Shown: positions 55,625 through 64,000 of the stretch, one piece after another
Numbering within the stretch: position 1 is the first letter of the stretch
How the letters are laid out: each line of letters opens with the position of its first letter
Origin: Desulfobacula sp.
Lineage (GTDB): Bacteria > Desulfobacterota > Desulfobacteria > Desulfobacterales > Desulfobacteraceae
Assembly: GCA_023701135.1 (NCBI GenBank)
Contig: JAMPXP010000004.1
Coordinates: forward strand, 124,001-188,000
Length of the DNA: 64,000 nt
Direction of reading: 5' to 3'
Notes under the pieces: generated by a model
What the model saw: the letters and a program-made list of their open reading frames with translations, nothing else
Database searches by the model: none
Told to the model about the DNA's origin: nothing
Translations under genes and position numbers: made by a program

Positions 55625-57727
55625 TTGAAAAAAGAGTCCTATCGATTGGGGTGTGATATCGGCGGCACGTTTACGGATTTTGTGCTGGTCAACAATACCA
55701 CCGGCGAATTTCACACCAATAAATGCCTGACCACGCCTTCGGACCCGTCGGACGCCATTGAACAGGGCATAAGGGAACTGGATGAAAAACTGCCGGGATT
55801 TCTGGACCAGGTGGAAGAAATCATCCACGGCACCACCCTGGTCATCAATGCCATCATTGAAAGAAAAGGGGCCCGGACGGCCCTCATCACCACCAAGGGA
55901 TTCCGGGATGTCCTGGAACTGGGCCGGGAAAAACGCTATGATGCCTATGATATTTTCAGCGAATACCCGGAACCCATTGTGCCCCGGCCGGACCGGGTGG
56001 AAATCGATGAGCGGATCATGGCCGACGGCAGGGTGCTCAAGGCGGTCGACGAAAAGGAAGCCATGGCTGTCCTGGAAAAATTAAAAAAAGACGGCATCCA
56101 GTCCATTGCCGTCTGCTTTATCAATTCCTATGAAAACCCGGCCAATGAACGCAGGATGAAAGAGATCATCGAACGGGAAGCCGCAGATCTGTTTTTGTCC
56201 ACCTCCATTGAGGTGCTGCCGGAAATAAAAGAATACGAACGGTCCTGCACCACGGCGGTGAATGCCTATGTCAAACCCATCACCTACTGGTATCTGAACA
56301 AGCTCATTAACCGTCTTGGCTCCATCGGGTTTGCGGGCAAACTCTTCATCATGCTCTCTTCCGGCGGCATCACCTCCGTTGAAACGGCCAAGGAATTTCC
56401 CGTCCGGATCATTGAATCCGGGCCCACGGCAGCGGTCATCGCCTCCCAGCACTACGGCAAAATGTTTAATATCAAGGACATGTTCTGCTTTGACATGGGC
56501 GGCACCACAGCCAAATCCTGTCTGATCCAGAACGGCCATGCCGGGCTGGTTTCCACCTTTGAGGTCGGACGGGTCCAGCGGTTCCAGAAAGGCTCGGGCC
56601 TTCCCATTCAGGTGCCGGTGGTGGACCTCATGGAAATCGGCGCCGGCGGCGGGTCCATTGCCAAGATCAGCAATATGGGACTTTTGCAGGTGGGTCCGGA
56701 AAGTTCGGGCGCTGATCCCGGTCCGGCCTGTTACGGTCAGGGCGGAGATAATCCCACGGTCACGGATTCGGACCTGGTCCTGGGCTATCTGGACCCGGAC
56801 TTTTTCCTGGGCGGCACCATGAAGCTGGACATTGAACGGTCCAAAAAGGCCATCGAGGAAAAGATCGCCAAGCCTCTCGGCACCACCATGGTGGAAGCCG
56901 CCTTCGGCATCCACGACCTCATCAACGAGACCATGGCCTCGGCCGCCAAAACCCATATTGCGGAAAAGGGCGGCAACCCCAATATCGTCACCGTCACGGC
57001 CTTCGGCGGCGCAGGCCCGGTTCATACCTACGGCCTGGCCAAAAAAATCGGGGCCCGCACCATTCTGATTCCGCCCCTGGCCGGGGTCGGCTCGGCCCTG
57101 GGCTTCTTTACCGCACCCGTGGCCTTTGACATGTCCCGGAGCCATCGCAAGGTCCTGGATGATGCGGATTTCAAAGAGATCGAAGCCCTGTTCGGCGAGC
57201 TTGAAACCGAAAGCGCCAAAATCCTGGAAGGGGCCCAGAAAGGGGATGCCATTATTTACAACCGGACCCTGCTCATGCGGTTTGTGGGCCAGGGGGCGGA
57301 AATTGATCTGAATATTGAAAACGTCGACTTTCAGACCTTTTCAAAACAGGACATCCGGACCCTGTTTGACACGGAGTACAAACGGCTTTACGGCAGAACC
57401 GCCGAGGAATCCCCGGTGGAATTTGTCACCTTCAAGGTCAGGGCCAGCCTGCCGAAAAAACCCTTTACCATATCCAAACTGGCCACGACGAACCGGGATA
57501 TCAATGCCTGTATCAAAGGACAGAGAAAGGCTTTTTCCATCGCCAAAAAAGATTATATCCCCTATACTGTGTATGACCGGTCCAAACTGTTCCCCGAGGC
57601 CGTCTTTACGGGCCCGGCCATTATTGAGGAACGGGAGTCCACCATTGTTCTGGGTGAAGATGCCCGGGTGCGGGTGGATGATTTCGGGTTTATCTGGGTT
57701 CAACTCATTCAGGGGGAGGAAAAATAA
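55625..57727 (+). CDS. Hydantoinase A-like subunit (ATP-dependent lactam opening)
   Basis: This is a 700-residue HyuA/OplA-type subunit with a TTG start after GGAGGTGA. The actin-like ATPase motifs RLGCDIGGTFTDFVLV and FDMGGTTAKSCLI and the family motif EIGAGGGSIAKI are present, with GPESSGADPGPACYG. With its HyuB partner it would use ATP to hydrolyse a lactam, hydantoin or similar ring. In the anaerobic indoleacetate pathway a pair like this opens the 2-oxoindole-acetate ring. N-methylhydantoin, 5-oxoproline or acetone carboxylase-type roles are less consistent with the neighbours. Confidence 0.9.
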   Translation: MKKESYRLGCDIGGTFTDFVLVNNTTGEFHTNKCLTTPSDPSDAIEQGIRELDEKLPGFLDQVEEIIHGTTLVINAIIERKGARTALITTKGFRDVLELGREKRYDAYDIFSEYPEPIVPRPDRVEIDERIMADGRVLKAVDEKEAMAVLEKLKKDGIQSIAVCFINSYENPANERRMKEIIEREAADLFLSTSIEVLPEIKEYERSCTTAVNAYVKPITYWYLNKLINRLGSIGFAGKLFIMLSSGGITSVETAKEFPVRIIESGPTAAVIASQHYGKMFNIKDMFCFDMGGTTAKSCLIQNGHAGLVSTFEVGRVQRFQKGSGLPIQVPVVDLMEIGAGGGSIAKISNMGLLQVGPESSGADPGPACYGQGGDNPTVTDSDLVLGYLDPDFFLGGTMKLDIERSKKAIEEKIAKPLGTTMVEAAFGIHDLINETMASAAKTHIAEKGGNPNIVTVTAFGGAGPVHTYGLAKKIGARTILIPPLAGVGSALGFFTAPVAFDMSRSHRKVLDDADFKEIEALFGELETESAKILEGAQKGDAIIYNRTLLMRFVGQGAEIDLNIENVDFQTFSKQDIRTLFDTEYKRLYGRTAEESPVEFVTFKVRASLPKKPFTISKLATTNRDINACIKGQRKAFSIAKKDYIPYTVYDRSKLFPEAVFTGPAIIEERESTIVLGEDARVRVDDFGFIWVQLIQGEEK

Positions 57728-59451
57728 TGACATCCATGAAACGCAAATTCGACCCCATCACCTTGGAAATTCTCTGGAAACGTCTGGTTTCCATTGTGGA
57801 CGAATCCGATGCCTCGGTCATCAGAACCGCTTTCTCCAGCTTGCTGAGGGACGCCCACGATTATACCTGTATGTTTACGGACAGCCGGGGCCAGGAACTG
57901 GTCCAGGGAACCCTGTGCACACCGGGCATGGCCGGAGCCATGGCCCTGGGCATGAAAAAGCTGGTCCAGTCCATCCCCAAGGAAAGCCTTAAAGACGGTG
58001 ACGTATTCATCATCAATGATCCCTGGGCCCTGGCCGGTCACCTGAACGATGTCTGCGTCTTTTCTCCCATCTTTTTCAAGGGAAAGGTCGTGGCCTTTAC
58101 AGCCTGCATCTTTCACCACACGGATATCGGCGGAAGACCGGCTTCCGACAACCGGGACGTCTATGCCGAAGGGCTTTTCATTCCCCTGACCAAACTCTAT
58201 GATGCCGGAAAACTCAATCCGGATATCGTCAGCATGATCCGGGCCAATGTCCGGACCCCCAAAGAATTCGACGGAGACATCCGGTCCCAGGTGGCGGCCA
58301 ATCATGTGTGCTCACAGAAAATCATCGAGATGATGGAGGATGAAGACCTGGACACCCTGGATGACCTGGCCGACGAAATCATTGACCGGACGGAAAAGAG
58401 TATGCGGGCCGCCATCCAAAAAATTCCCGACGGCGTCTATGCCCACACGGGCATTATCGAAGGGGCCGGGAACAAACCCGATATTCCCATCCAGTTGACG
58501 GTGAATGTCTCCGGGTCCACCATCCATGTGGATTTTACGGGCTCTTCCAAACAGGTGCCCTGGGGCGTGAATGTGGTCTATAATTTCACCTATGCCTATG
58601 TGTTCATGGCCATCAAATCCGCCTTTGACCCGGGTGTGCCCATCAATGAAGGAGCCTGCCGCCCCATCACCATGTCGGCGCCCGAGGGTTCCATCGTCAA
58701 CTGCACCTTCCCAGCCGCCGTGGCCGCCCGGATGGTAGTGGGCCATTTCATGACGGAAATGGTGTTCAATGCCCTGGCCAAGGCAGCTCCGGACAATATC
58801 ATTGCCGGGTCCGGCGGAACCCCGGCCCAGACCAATATCTTCCACGGGACCTTTGCCAACGGCAAAGCCTGGCACACCATGATCATCCGCGGCGGCGGCA
58901 TGGGCGCATCCTCCCGGTTCGACGGCCATCACTGCGCCATCTTTCCGGCCAACGGAGCCAATACCCCGGTGGAGATTCTGGAGAGCGATACCTCCATGAT
59001 GGTGGAATCCAGGGGTCTGGTTCAGGATTCAGGGGGACCGGGCAAACAGCGCGGCGGGCTGGGCAGACAGATGATCATCTGCTCTCCGGAGGAAGGGGAC
59101 GCTTCCCCCGGCACCATCTCCATCGCGGTCCAGGCCGGCCGGTATATTTATCCGCCCAAGGGCATGTTCGGCGGGAAAGATGCGTCCCTGGCCAAATTCC
59201 AGAAAAACGGAGAAAATGCAGACCCCAGCACCCTGACCTTCTGTGATCCCGGCGACCGGATTTCCTTTATCAGCGCCGGCGGCGGCGGCTACGGCGACCC
59301 CTTTGAACGGGACCCCAAGGCCGTGGAAAGGGACGTGAGATATGAATATGTCAGTATTGAAAAGGCAAGACAGGAGTATGGAGTTGCCATCGACCCTGAA
59401 ACCCTTACCGTCAACCTTGCGGAAACCCGCAAACTTCGTGAAAAAAGATAA
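57727..59451 (+). CDS. Hydantoinase B-like subunit
   Basis: This 574-residue HyuB subunit starts in the last codon of the A subunit gene (ATAATGA), so the two are translationally coupled. DPITLEILWKRLVSIVDESDASVIRTAFSS and DVFIINDPWALAGHLNDVCVF are strongly conserved family regions, and the C terminus has FISAGGGGYGDPFERDP. It forms the hydrolytic half with the upstream ATPase subunit. Confidence 0.92.
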   Translation: MTSMKRKFDPITLEILWKRLVSIVDESDASVIRTAFSSLLRDAHDYTCMFTDSRGQELVQGTLCTPGMAGAMALGMKKLVQSIPKESLKDGDVFIINDPWALAGHLNDVCVFSPIFFKGKVVAFTACIFHHTDIGGRPASDNRDVYAEGLFIPLTKLYDAGKLNPDIVSMIRANVRTPKEFDGDIRSQVAANHVCSQKIIEMMEDEDLDTLDDLADEIIDRTEKSMRAAIQKIPDGVYAHTGIIEGAGNKPDIPIQLTVNVSGSTIHVDFTGSSKQVPWGVNVVYNFTYAYVFMAIKSAFDPGVPINEGACRPITMSAPEGSIVNCTFPAAVAARMVVGHFMTEMVFNALAKAAPDNIIAGSGGTPAQTNIFHGTFANGKAWHTMIIRGGGMGASSRFDGHHCAIFPANGANTPVEILESDTSMMVESRGLVQDSGGPGKQRGGLGRQMIICSPEEGDASPGTISIAVQAGRYIYPPKGMFGGKDASLAKFQKNGENADPSTLTFCDPGDRISFISAGGGGYGDPFERDPKAVERDVRYEYVSIEKARQEYGVAIDPETLTVNLAETRKLREKR

Positions 59452-59461
59452 GGATGATACG

Positions 59462-60754
59462 ATGAAAAAAACCTTTATGCCGCCCTTCAAAACCGCTGAA
59501 GCGCTTTTTGACCACCAGCTCTCCGGCCTGAAATGGACCGTGGGCCATGCCTACAGCGGTTCCGCCTTTTACCGAAAACAGTTTGAAAAGGCCGGGGTCA
59601 TGCCGGGGGACGTCAAAACCCTGGACGACATCGCCCGCCTTCCCTTTACCACGGGCAATGATTTAAAAGAAGGCTATCCCTTCCCCCTTTTGTCCGTCCC
59701 GGAAAAAGACGTGGTCAGAATCCACGCCTCCTCCGGCACCACGGGCAAACGCAAGGTCCTGACCTATACCCAGAAGGATCTGGACACCTGGTTCGACATG
59801 TTTGCCCGGTGCTATGAAATGGCCGGCGTCACTCCGGAAGACCGGGTGCAGATCGCCGTGGGCTACGGGGTCTGGACCGCGGGCATGGGGTTCCAGATGG
59901 GATGTGAACGTCTCGGCGCCATGGCCGTTCCCGTGGGGCCCGGCAATATCGACATGCAATGCCAATTTCTCGAAGACCTAGGGTCCACGGTCTTCTGCTG
60001 CACCGCCTCCATGGCCCTGCTCATGGCCGAAGAGGTCCACAAAAGAGGAATCAGGGATAAAATCAAACTTAAAAAAATCATCCTGGGCTCCGAGCGCAGC
60101 AGCGCCTCCATGCGGGCCAAGATAAAGGACCTCCTGGGTCTGGAAGACATGTTTGACATCACGGGCATGACGGAACTCTACGGTCCGGGCACGGGCCTGG
60201 ACTGCCCCAGGCATGAAGGGATTCATTACTGGGCCGATAAATATATCCTGGAAATCCTGGACCCGGACACCCTTGAACCGGTGGCTGACGGGGATGTGGG
60301 GGAGATGGTGGTGACCACCCTGGAAAAAGAGGCCTCGCCCCTCATCCGGTACCGGACCCGGGACCTGACCCGGAAAATCGCCAAACCCTGCTCCTGCGGA
60401 AACATCCTTTTCATGCACGACAGGATCATGGGCCGGTCCGATGATATGATCGTGCTCCGGGGCGTCAACATCTATCCGGGACAGATCGACGAGGTTTTGT
60501 CCTCCATTCCCGAAGCCGGCAGCGAATACCAGGTCCACCTGGAAAGAAAGGAAGACGGCAAGGATTATATGGTCATCAAGGCCGAAGCAAGGCAGGGCAT
60601 TGATCCGTCGGCCACGGCCCAGATCAGAGATAAGATAAAGAAAACCGTACACTCAAAGATCCTGGTGAGCTGTGACGCCGAAGTCTGCGCCCACGGCGGC
60701 CTGCCCCGGTATGAAGGCAAGGCCAAGAGAATCTTTGACAACAGAGGGCTATGA
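59462..60754 (+). CDS. Phenylacetate-CoA-ligase-type aryl-CoA ligase
   Basis: This 430-residue AMP-forming ligase belongs to the PaaK family. The start is at 59462 after AAGGATG, since the track start lies in the upstream gene. The ATP-binding loop is HASSGTTGKRKVL. ITGMTELYGPGTGLDCP, YRTRDLTRKI and GRSDDMIVLRGVNIYPGQID are family motifs. It activates an arylacetic acid to its CoA thioester with ATP. In this locus, indole-3-acetate or the ring-opened (2-aminophenyl)succinate or its precursor are the likely substrates. Phenylacetate is the alternative. Confidence 0.92.
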   Translation: MKKTFMPPFKTAEALFDHQLSGLKWTVGHAYSGSAFYRKQFEKAGVMPGDVKTLDDIARLPFTTGNDLKEGYPFPLLSVPEKDVVRIHASSGTTGKRKVLTYTQKDLDTWFDMFARCYEMAGVTPEDRVQIAVGYGVWTAGMGFQMGCERLGAMAVPVGPGNIDMQCQFLEDLGSTVFCCTASMALLMAEEVHKRGIRDKIKLKKIILGSERSSASMRAKIKDLLGLEDMFDITGMTELYGPGTGLDCPRHEGIHYWADKYILEILDPDTLEPVADGDVGEMVVTTLEKEASPLIRYRTRDLTRKIAKPCSCGNILFMHDRIMGRSDDMIVLRGVNIYPGQIDEVLSSIPEAGSEYQVHLERKEDGKDYMVIKAEARQGIDPSATAQIRDKIKKTVHSKILVSCDAEVCAHGGLPRYEGKAKRIFDNRGL

Positions 60755-60764
60755 AAGGAAAGCT

Positions 60765-61646
60765 ATGAAAGAATTTACGTATTTAACCCCCACCACGGTT
60801 GAAGAGGCCGTCTCCCTTTATGGCCAACACAGCGAGACAGCCAAATACATGGCCGGGGGGACCGATGTCATTGTAAAGCTCAAAGAGGGATGGATGGAGC
60901 CGGATTATCTCATCTCCCTGAAAAAAATCGAGGAACTTTCGGAACTCAGAAAAAACGATGCCACCGGCGATTTGACCATCGGGGCCACGGTCACCCATGC
61001 GGTTCTTGAAAAATCCATCATGATTCAAAAAGAATATCCCATTATCCATGATGCCGTCTCCAATATCGGGTCCCTCCAGGTCCGGAACGTGGGCACCATC
61101 GGGGGAAACCTGATCAATGCCGTGCCTTCCGCCGACGGCGCCATCCCCATGATCGCCCTGGACGGGATCTCCCTGATCCAGGGGCCGGCCGGGGAACGCT
61201 CCGTGGCAGTCAAGGACCTTTTTATCGAACCCTATAAAACCGTTCTGAAACCCGGGGAAATCCTGAAAAAAATCACCATCCCGGCCCAGGCTCCCAGGAC
61301 CGGCAGCGCCTATATCAAATTCGGCCGGCGGGCGGCCATGGAACTGCCCCTCATCGGCATCGGGGTGCTGCTGAGCCTGGAAGAAGATCTTGAAACCTGC
61401 GCCAAGGCAAGGATTGTCCTGGGTGTGGCCGGACCCACGCCCATGAGGGCCTATGAAGCGGAAAAACTGCTGGCAGGCCAACGGATCACGGAAGATATCT
61501 TAAGGCAGGCCGGGGAAAAAGCGGCCGATGAATCCAAAGTCCGGGACAGCGTCCGGGGATCGGCCTGGCACCGGAAGGAAATGATCCGGGTCCAGGTCCG
61601 GCGCATGGGCCTTAAATGTATGGACATCATACGAAATAACCGTTAG
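60765..61646 (+). CDS. Molybdenum hydroxylase FAD-binding subunit (CutM/CoxM type)
   Basis: This is a 293-residue FAD subunit of the xanthine dehydrogenase family, starting at 60765 after AAAGGAAAG. The flavin loops YMAGGTDVIVKLKEG and GNLINAVPSADGA (preceded by VRNVGTIG) are clear. There is no cysteine-rich insertion of the kind that holds the extra [4Fe-4S] cluster in 4-hydroxybenzoyl-CoA reductase. That argues for a hydroxylase, such as one oxidising the indole C2 position, rather than a reductive dehydroxylase. The Fe-S subunit follows after 8 bases. Confidence 0.92.
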   Translation: MKEFTYLTPTTVEEAVSLYGQHSETAKYMAGGTDVIVKLKEGWMEPDYLISLKKIEELSELRKNDATGDLTIGATVTHAVLEKSIMIQKEYPIIHDAVSNIGSLQVRNVGTIGGNLINAVPSADGAIPMIALDGISLIQGPAGERSVAVKDLFIEPYKTVLKPGEILKKITIPAQAPRTGSAYIKFGRRAAMELPLIGIGVLLSLEEDLETCAKARIVLGVAGPTPMRAYEAEKLLAGQRITEDILRQAGEKAADESKVRDSVRGSAWHRKEMIRVQVRRMGLKCMDIIRNNR

Positions 61647-61654
61647 GAGAAACC

Positions 61655-62140
61655 ATGACAACAACGATATCTTTTATATTAAACGGGGACCGGATCTCAT
61701 ACGAGATCAAGGACCACTGGACCCTGCTCCATCTGCTTCGGGAAGAAATGGGACTCATCGGCACAAAGGAAGGGTGTGGCAATGGGGAATGCGGGGCCTG
61801 TACCGTGATTGTGGACAAGCTGGCCGTCAATTCCTGTCTGTACCTGGCTGTTGATGCAGACGGCAAAACCGTAGACACCATTGAGGGCCTTGCCTCCACC
61901 GACGGGACCCTGCACCCTCTGCAGCAGTCTTTTGTGGACAACGGCGGCATCCAGTGCGGGTTCTGCTCACCGGGCATGATCATGAGTTCCAAGGCCCTTC
62001 TGGATTCAAACCCCAATGCCACAGAAGATGAGGTCAAGCATGCCCTGGCGGGAAACATCTGCCGCTGCACAGGCTATGTGCAGATCCTGGAATCTGTGGA
62101 AGCCGCTAAAAAACACATGTCAGGGGGAGGTCAATCATGA
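61655..62140 (+). CDS. Molybdenum hydroxylase [2Fe-2S] subunit (CutS/CoxS type)
   Basis: This 161-residue iron-sulfur subunit has both [2Fe-2S] sites of the family: the plant-type GCGNGECGACTVIV with SCLYLA, and the helical-domain CGFCSPGM with GNICRCTGY. It passes electrons from the molybdenum centre to the FAD subunit. The stop overlaps the start of the large subunit gene (ATGA). Confidence 0.95.
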   Translation: MTTTISFILNGDRISYEIKDHWTLLHLLREEMGLIGTKEGCGNGECGACTVIVDKLAVNSCLYLAVDADGKTVDTIEGLASTDGTLHPLQQSFVDNGGIQCGFCSPGMIMSSKALLDSNPNATEDEVKHALAGNICRCTGYVQILESVEAAKKHMSGGGQS

Positions 62141-64000
62141 ATTTAAAAGAACTCAATGTGGTGGGAAAACGGATTCCCAAGCTCGATGCGGCCAAAAAGG
62201 CCATGGGAAGAGCCGAATATATTCAGGACATCAAACTGCCGGGCATGGTTTACGGAAAAATCCTTTACAGCAGATATGCCCATGCCAATATCGTCAAAAT
62301 GGACACCTCCAGGGCCAGGGCCCTTCCCGGTGTTCTCTGCGTGCTGACCGGGGATGATGTGCCGAAAAAAATGCGAATGGGGTTTTACAAAGACAACCCG
62401 CCCCTCAAAAAAGGCAAGGTCTGTTCCTTCAGGGATGAAGTCGCGGCCGTGGCCGCCATCAGCCCCGAGATCGCCAAAACGGCCCTGGACATGATCGAAA
62501 TCCAGTACGAGGAGCTGCCCGGCATTTTTGACCCGGAAAAGGCCATGGAACCGGATTCACCCCTGGTTCACGACTATCACAAGACCAATGTGCTGAACCT
62601 TCCCTGGAAACTGCATTACGGGGATGTGGAAAAGGCTGAAAAAGAATCGGCCTTTGTGGTGGAAGAACGGTTCACCACCCAATGGGTTTCCCATTGCTGC
62701 CTGGGCACCAGCGGCGCAATCGCGCTCTTTGATTCCAGCAACAATCTGACCATTTACACCAATACCCAGATTCCCTCCCTGGCCCAGAAGGATTTTTTAG
62801 AATCCCTCAAGGCCATGGGTCTTGAAAATAAAAGGGCCAGGGTGATTAAACCCATCATCGGCGGCGGGTTCGGCTCCAAGCTCGATACCTATGCCTATGA
62901 ACACATTGCCATTCTCCTGGCCCATGCCTGCCGCCGGCCCGTGAAAATCCTCTTTGACCGGGTCGAGGAATTCAAGGCCATCTCCACCCGCCAGCCCACG
63001 GTCATTTATATCAAACAGGGCTGCGACAAAAACGGAAAACTCACCTTCCGGGACATGCGAATGGTCCTGGACAACGGGGCTTACACCTCCTGGGGCGCCA
63101 CCACGCCCTCGGTCATGATGATGCCCATCACCTCCCTTTACCGGGTGGAAAACGTCCGGTACGAGGCCAAATGCGTCTATACCAACAATACCTATTCCCA
63201 GGCCATGAGGGGTTACGGCAATCCCCAGGCCACCTTTGCCATTGAATCCACCATTGATATGCTGGCACAAAAGGCCGGGATCGATAGGGTAGAGATGCGG
63301 CGTATCAATAGGAACCAGCCCGGCGACCTTACGCCCCAGGGATTTAAAATCTCCAGTTGCGGGCTGTCCGAATGCATTGACGCCGTTGAAAAGGAAATGG
63401 ACATCAAGGGCCCCAGGGAAAAAGGCGTGGGCTTTGGCATCGCCTCCCTCATCCATGTGGGCGGCGGGGCCAGGATTTATAAATCCGACGGCTGCGGCGC
63501 CATCCTGAAAATGGATGACTATGGCAAGGTGGATATCTTCACCGGCGGCACCGACATGGGCCAGGGCCTTGACAATATTACGGCCCAGATCGTGGCCGAG
63601 GAACTGGGCCTCCTGGTGGAAGACATCAATGTGGTGCATTCCGACACCGATGTCTGCCCCTGGGATGTGGGCGCCCATGCCAGCCGGTCCACCTTTGTGG
63701 CCGGCAATGCAGCCCTGGGCGCGGCAAAGAAAGTCAAGGCCGTCATCCTTGAAGAAGCCGCCAAAACCTTTGGGGTTTCCCCGGACCAGATCGTCATGAA
63801 AGCCAGGAACATTTTTGTCCCCGGCGATGCCGAAAAAACCATGCCCATTGACAAGCTCCTGCGAAAAGTCCATTTCTCGCCCCAGGGTAAAATGCTCATG
63901 GCCGACTATTTTTATGACCCGGACAATGAAAACATGGGTAAGGACATGAAAGGCAATATGTCCGTCACCTATGCCTTCGGGGCCCACGGGGTCAAGGTCA
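62137..64000 (+). CDS. Molybdenum hydroxylase large subunit, partial at window edge
   Basis: The frame is open from ATG 62137 to the end of the window (621 codons) and is missing from the ORF track because no stop is seen. MNLKELNVVGKRIPKLDAA and PGMVYGKILYSRYAHANI open the aldehyde-oxidase/xanthine-dehydrogenase a/b hammerhead. IIGGGFGSK, MRGYGNPQATFAIEST and TGGTDMGQGLDN are Mo-pterin binding motifs. The catalytic glutamate lies beyond the window. With the two preceding subunits it forms a heterotrimeric, molybdopterin-dependent hydroxylase, proposed to hydroxylate the pyrrole ring of indoleacetate or its CoA ester. Confidence 0.93.
   Translation, partial: MNLKELNVVGKRIPKLDAAKKAMGRAEYIQDIKLPGMVYGKILYSRYAHANIVKMDTSRARALPGVLCVLTGDDVPKKMRMGFYKDNPPLKKGKVCSFRDEVAAVAAISPEIAKTALDMIEIQYEELPGIFDPEKAMEPDSPLVHDYHKTNVLNLPWKLHYGDVEKAEKESAFVVEERFTTQWVSHCCLGTSGAIALFDSSNNLTIYTNTQIPSLAQKDFLESLKAMGLENKRARVIKPIIGGGFGSKLDTYAYEHIAILLAHACRRPVKILFDRVEEFKAISTRQPTVIYIKQGCDKNGKLTFRDMRMVLDNGAYTSWGATTPSVMMMPITSLYRVENVRYEAKCVYTNNTYSQAMRGYGNPQATFAIESTIDMLAQKAGIDRVEMRRINRNQPGDLTPQGFKISSCGLSECIDAVEKEMDIKGPREKGVGFGIASLIHVGGGARIYKSDGCGAILKMDDYGKVDIFTGGTDMGQGLDNITAQIVAEELGLLVEDINVVHSDTDVCPWDVGAHASRSTFVAGNAALGAAKKVKAVILEEAAKTFGVSPDQIVMKARNIFVPGDAEKTMPIDKLLRKVHFSPQGKMLMADYFYDPDNENMGKDMKGNMSVTYAFGAHGVKV

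Noticed and set aside
55625-59451. 5-oxoprolinase or acetone carboxylase
   Set aside because: Same superfamily, but no third acetone carboxylase subunit is present and the operon context fits lactam opening of an aromatic intermediate.
62797-63987. 396-residue minus ORF
   Set aside because: Antisense shadow of the molybdenum hydroxylase large subunit.
60765-64000. 4-hydroxybenzoyl-CoA reductase
   Set aside because: Subunit order is similar, but the FAD subunit lacks the [4Fe-4S] loop, and the neighbours fit indoleacetate hydroxylation better.

Overview
The window reads like a chromosome segment of an anaerobic, motile, sulfate-reducer-type deltaproteobacterium (Desulfobacterota, Desulfobacteraceae-like). 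This is inferred from dense two-component and chemotaxis signalling, a DUF4388/PilZ protein, split B12-dependent mutase subunits, and oxygen-independent aromatic/heteroaromatic catabolism with ferredoxin-linked and molybdenum enzymes. No rRNA, tRNA or insertion sequence was recognised, so the assignment to a genus is open.

Region 1 (1-20617, all minus strand) is a chemotaxis and signalling locus. In transcription order it holds an NtrC-type sigma-54 response regulator, a small receiver-like protein, CheW, three chemoreceptors, CheA, CheD, an HDOD protein, a CheY-like receiver, a CheX-type phosphatase, CheB, CheR, a PocR/GAF hybrid histidine kinase and a second hybrid kinase cut by the window edge. 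One chemoreceptor carries a complete periplasmic beta-carbonic anhydrase in front of a normal MCP. Another carries a periplasmic CZB-like zinc motif. CheA has a MshEN-like insert.

Region 2 (20904-23784) and region 4 (48004-64000, continuing beyond the window) look like two halves of one catabolic regulon. Together they encode an acyl-CoA carboxyltransferase-type protein, an acyl-CoA dehydrogenase, indolepyruvate:ferredoxin oxidoreductase, a class III CoA-transferase, a FadR-type GntR regulator, a MeaB chaperone, a two-subunit B12 mutase, two hydantoinase-like subunits, a phenylacetate-CoA-ligase-type enzyme and a three-subunit molybdenum hydroxylase. This set matches the anaerobic indole-3-acetate (auxin) pathway known from denitrifying Aromatoleum/Azoarcus: ring hydroxylation, lactam opening, CoA activation, carbon-skeleton rearrangement, then oxidative decarboxylation towards 2-aminobenzoyl-CoA. 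Three promoters share TTGACA followed by 7-bp-phased GTATAC hexamers over the -10 element. I propose these as operators of the GntR protein.

Region 3 (23868-47968) separates the two halves. It holds a HipBA toxin-antitoxin with a perfect sigma-70 promoter, an MscS-type channel, a DUF4388/PilZ c-di-GMP protein, and a type I-C CRISPR array of 55 repeats. It also holds the complete I-C cas operon (WYL regulator, cas3-5-8c-7-4-1-2). These are followed by a signalling module of PP2C phosphatase, PilZ-cNMP-Ser/Thr kinase and a class III cyclase with AAA/TPR, and then by YefM-YoeB. It reads as a defence and stress island placed between co-regulated catabolic operons.

Several starts in the ORF track were moved downstream where a ribosome binding site, an operator or an upstream gene decides the matter (CA-MCP, MscS, cas2, cas3, WYL, PP2C, iorA, iorB, CoA-transferase, CoA ligase, FAD subunit).
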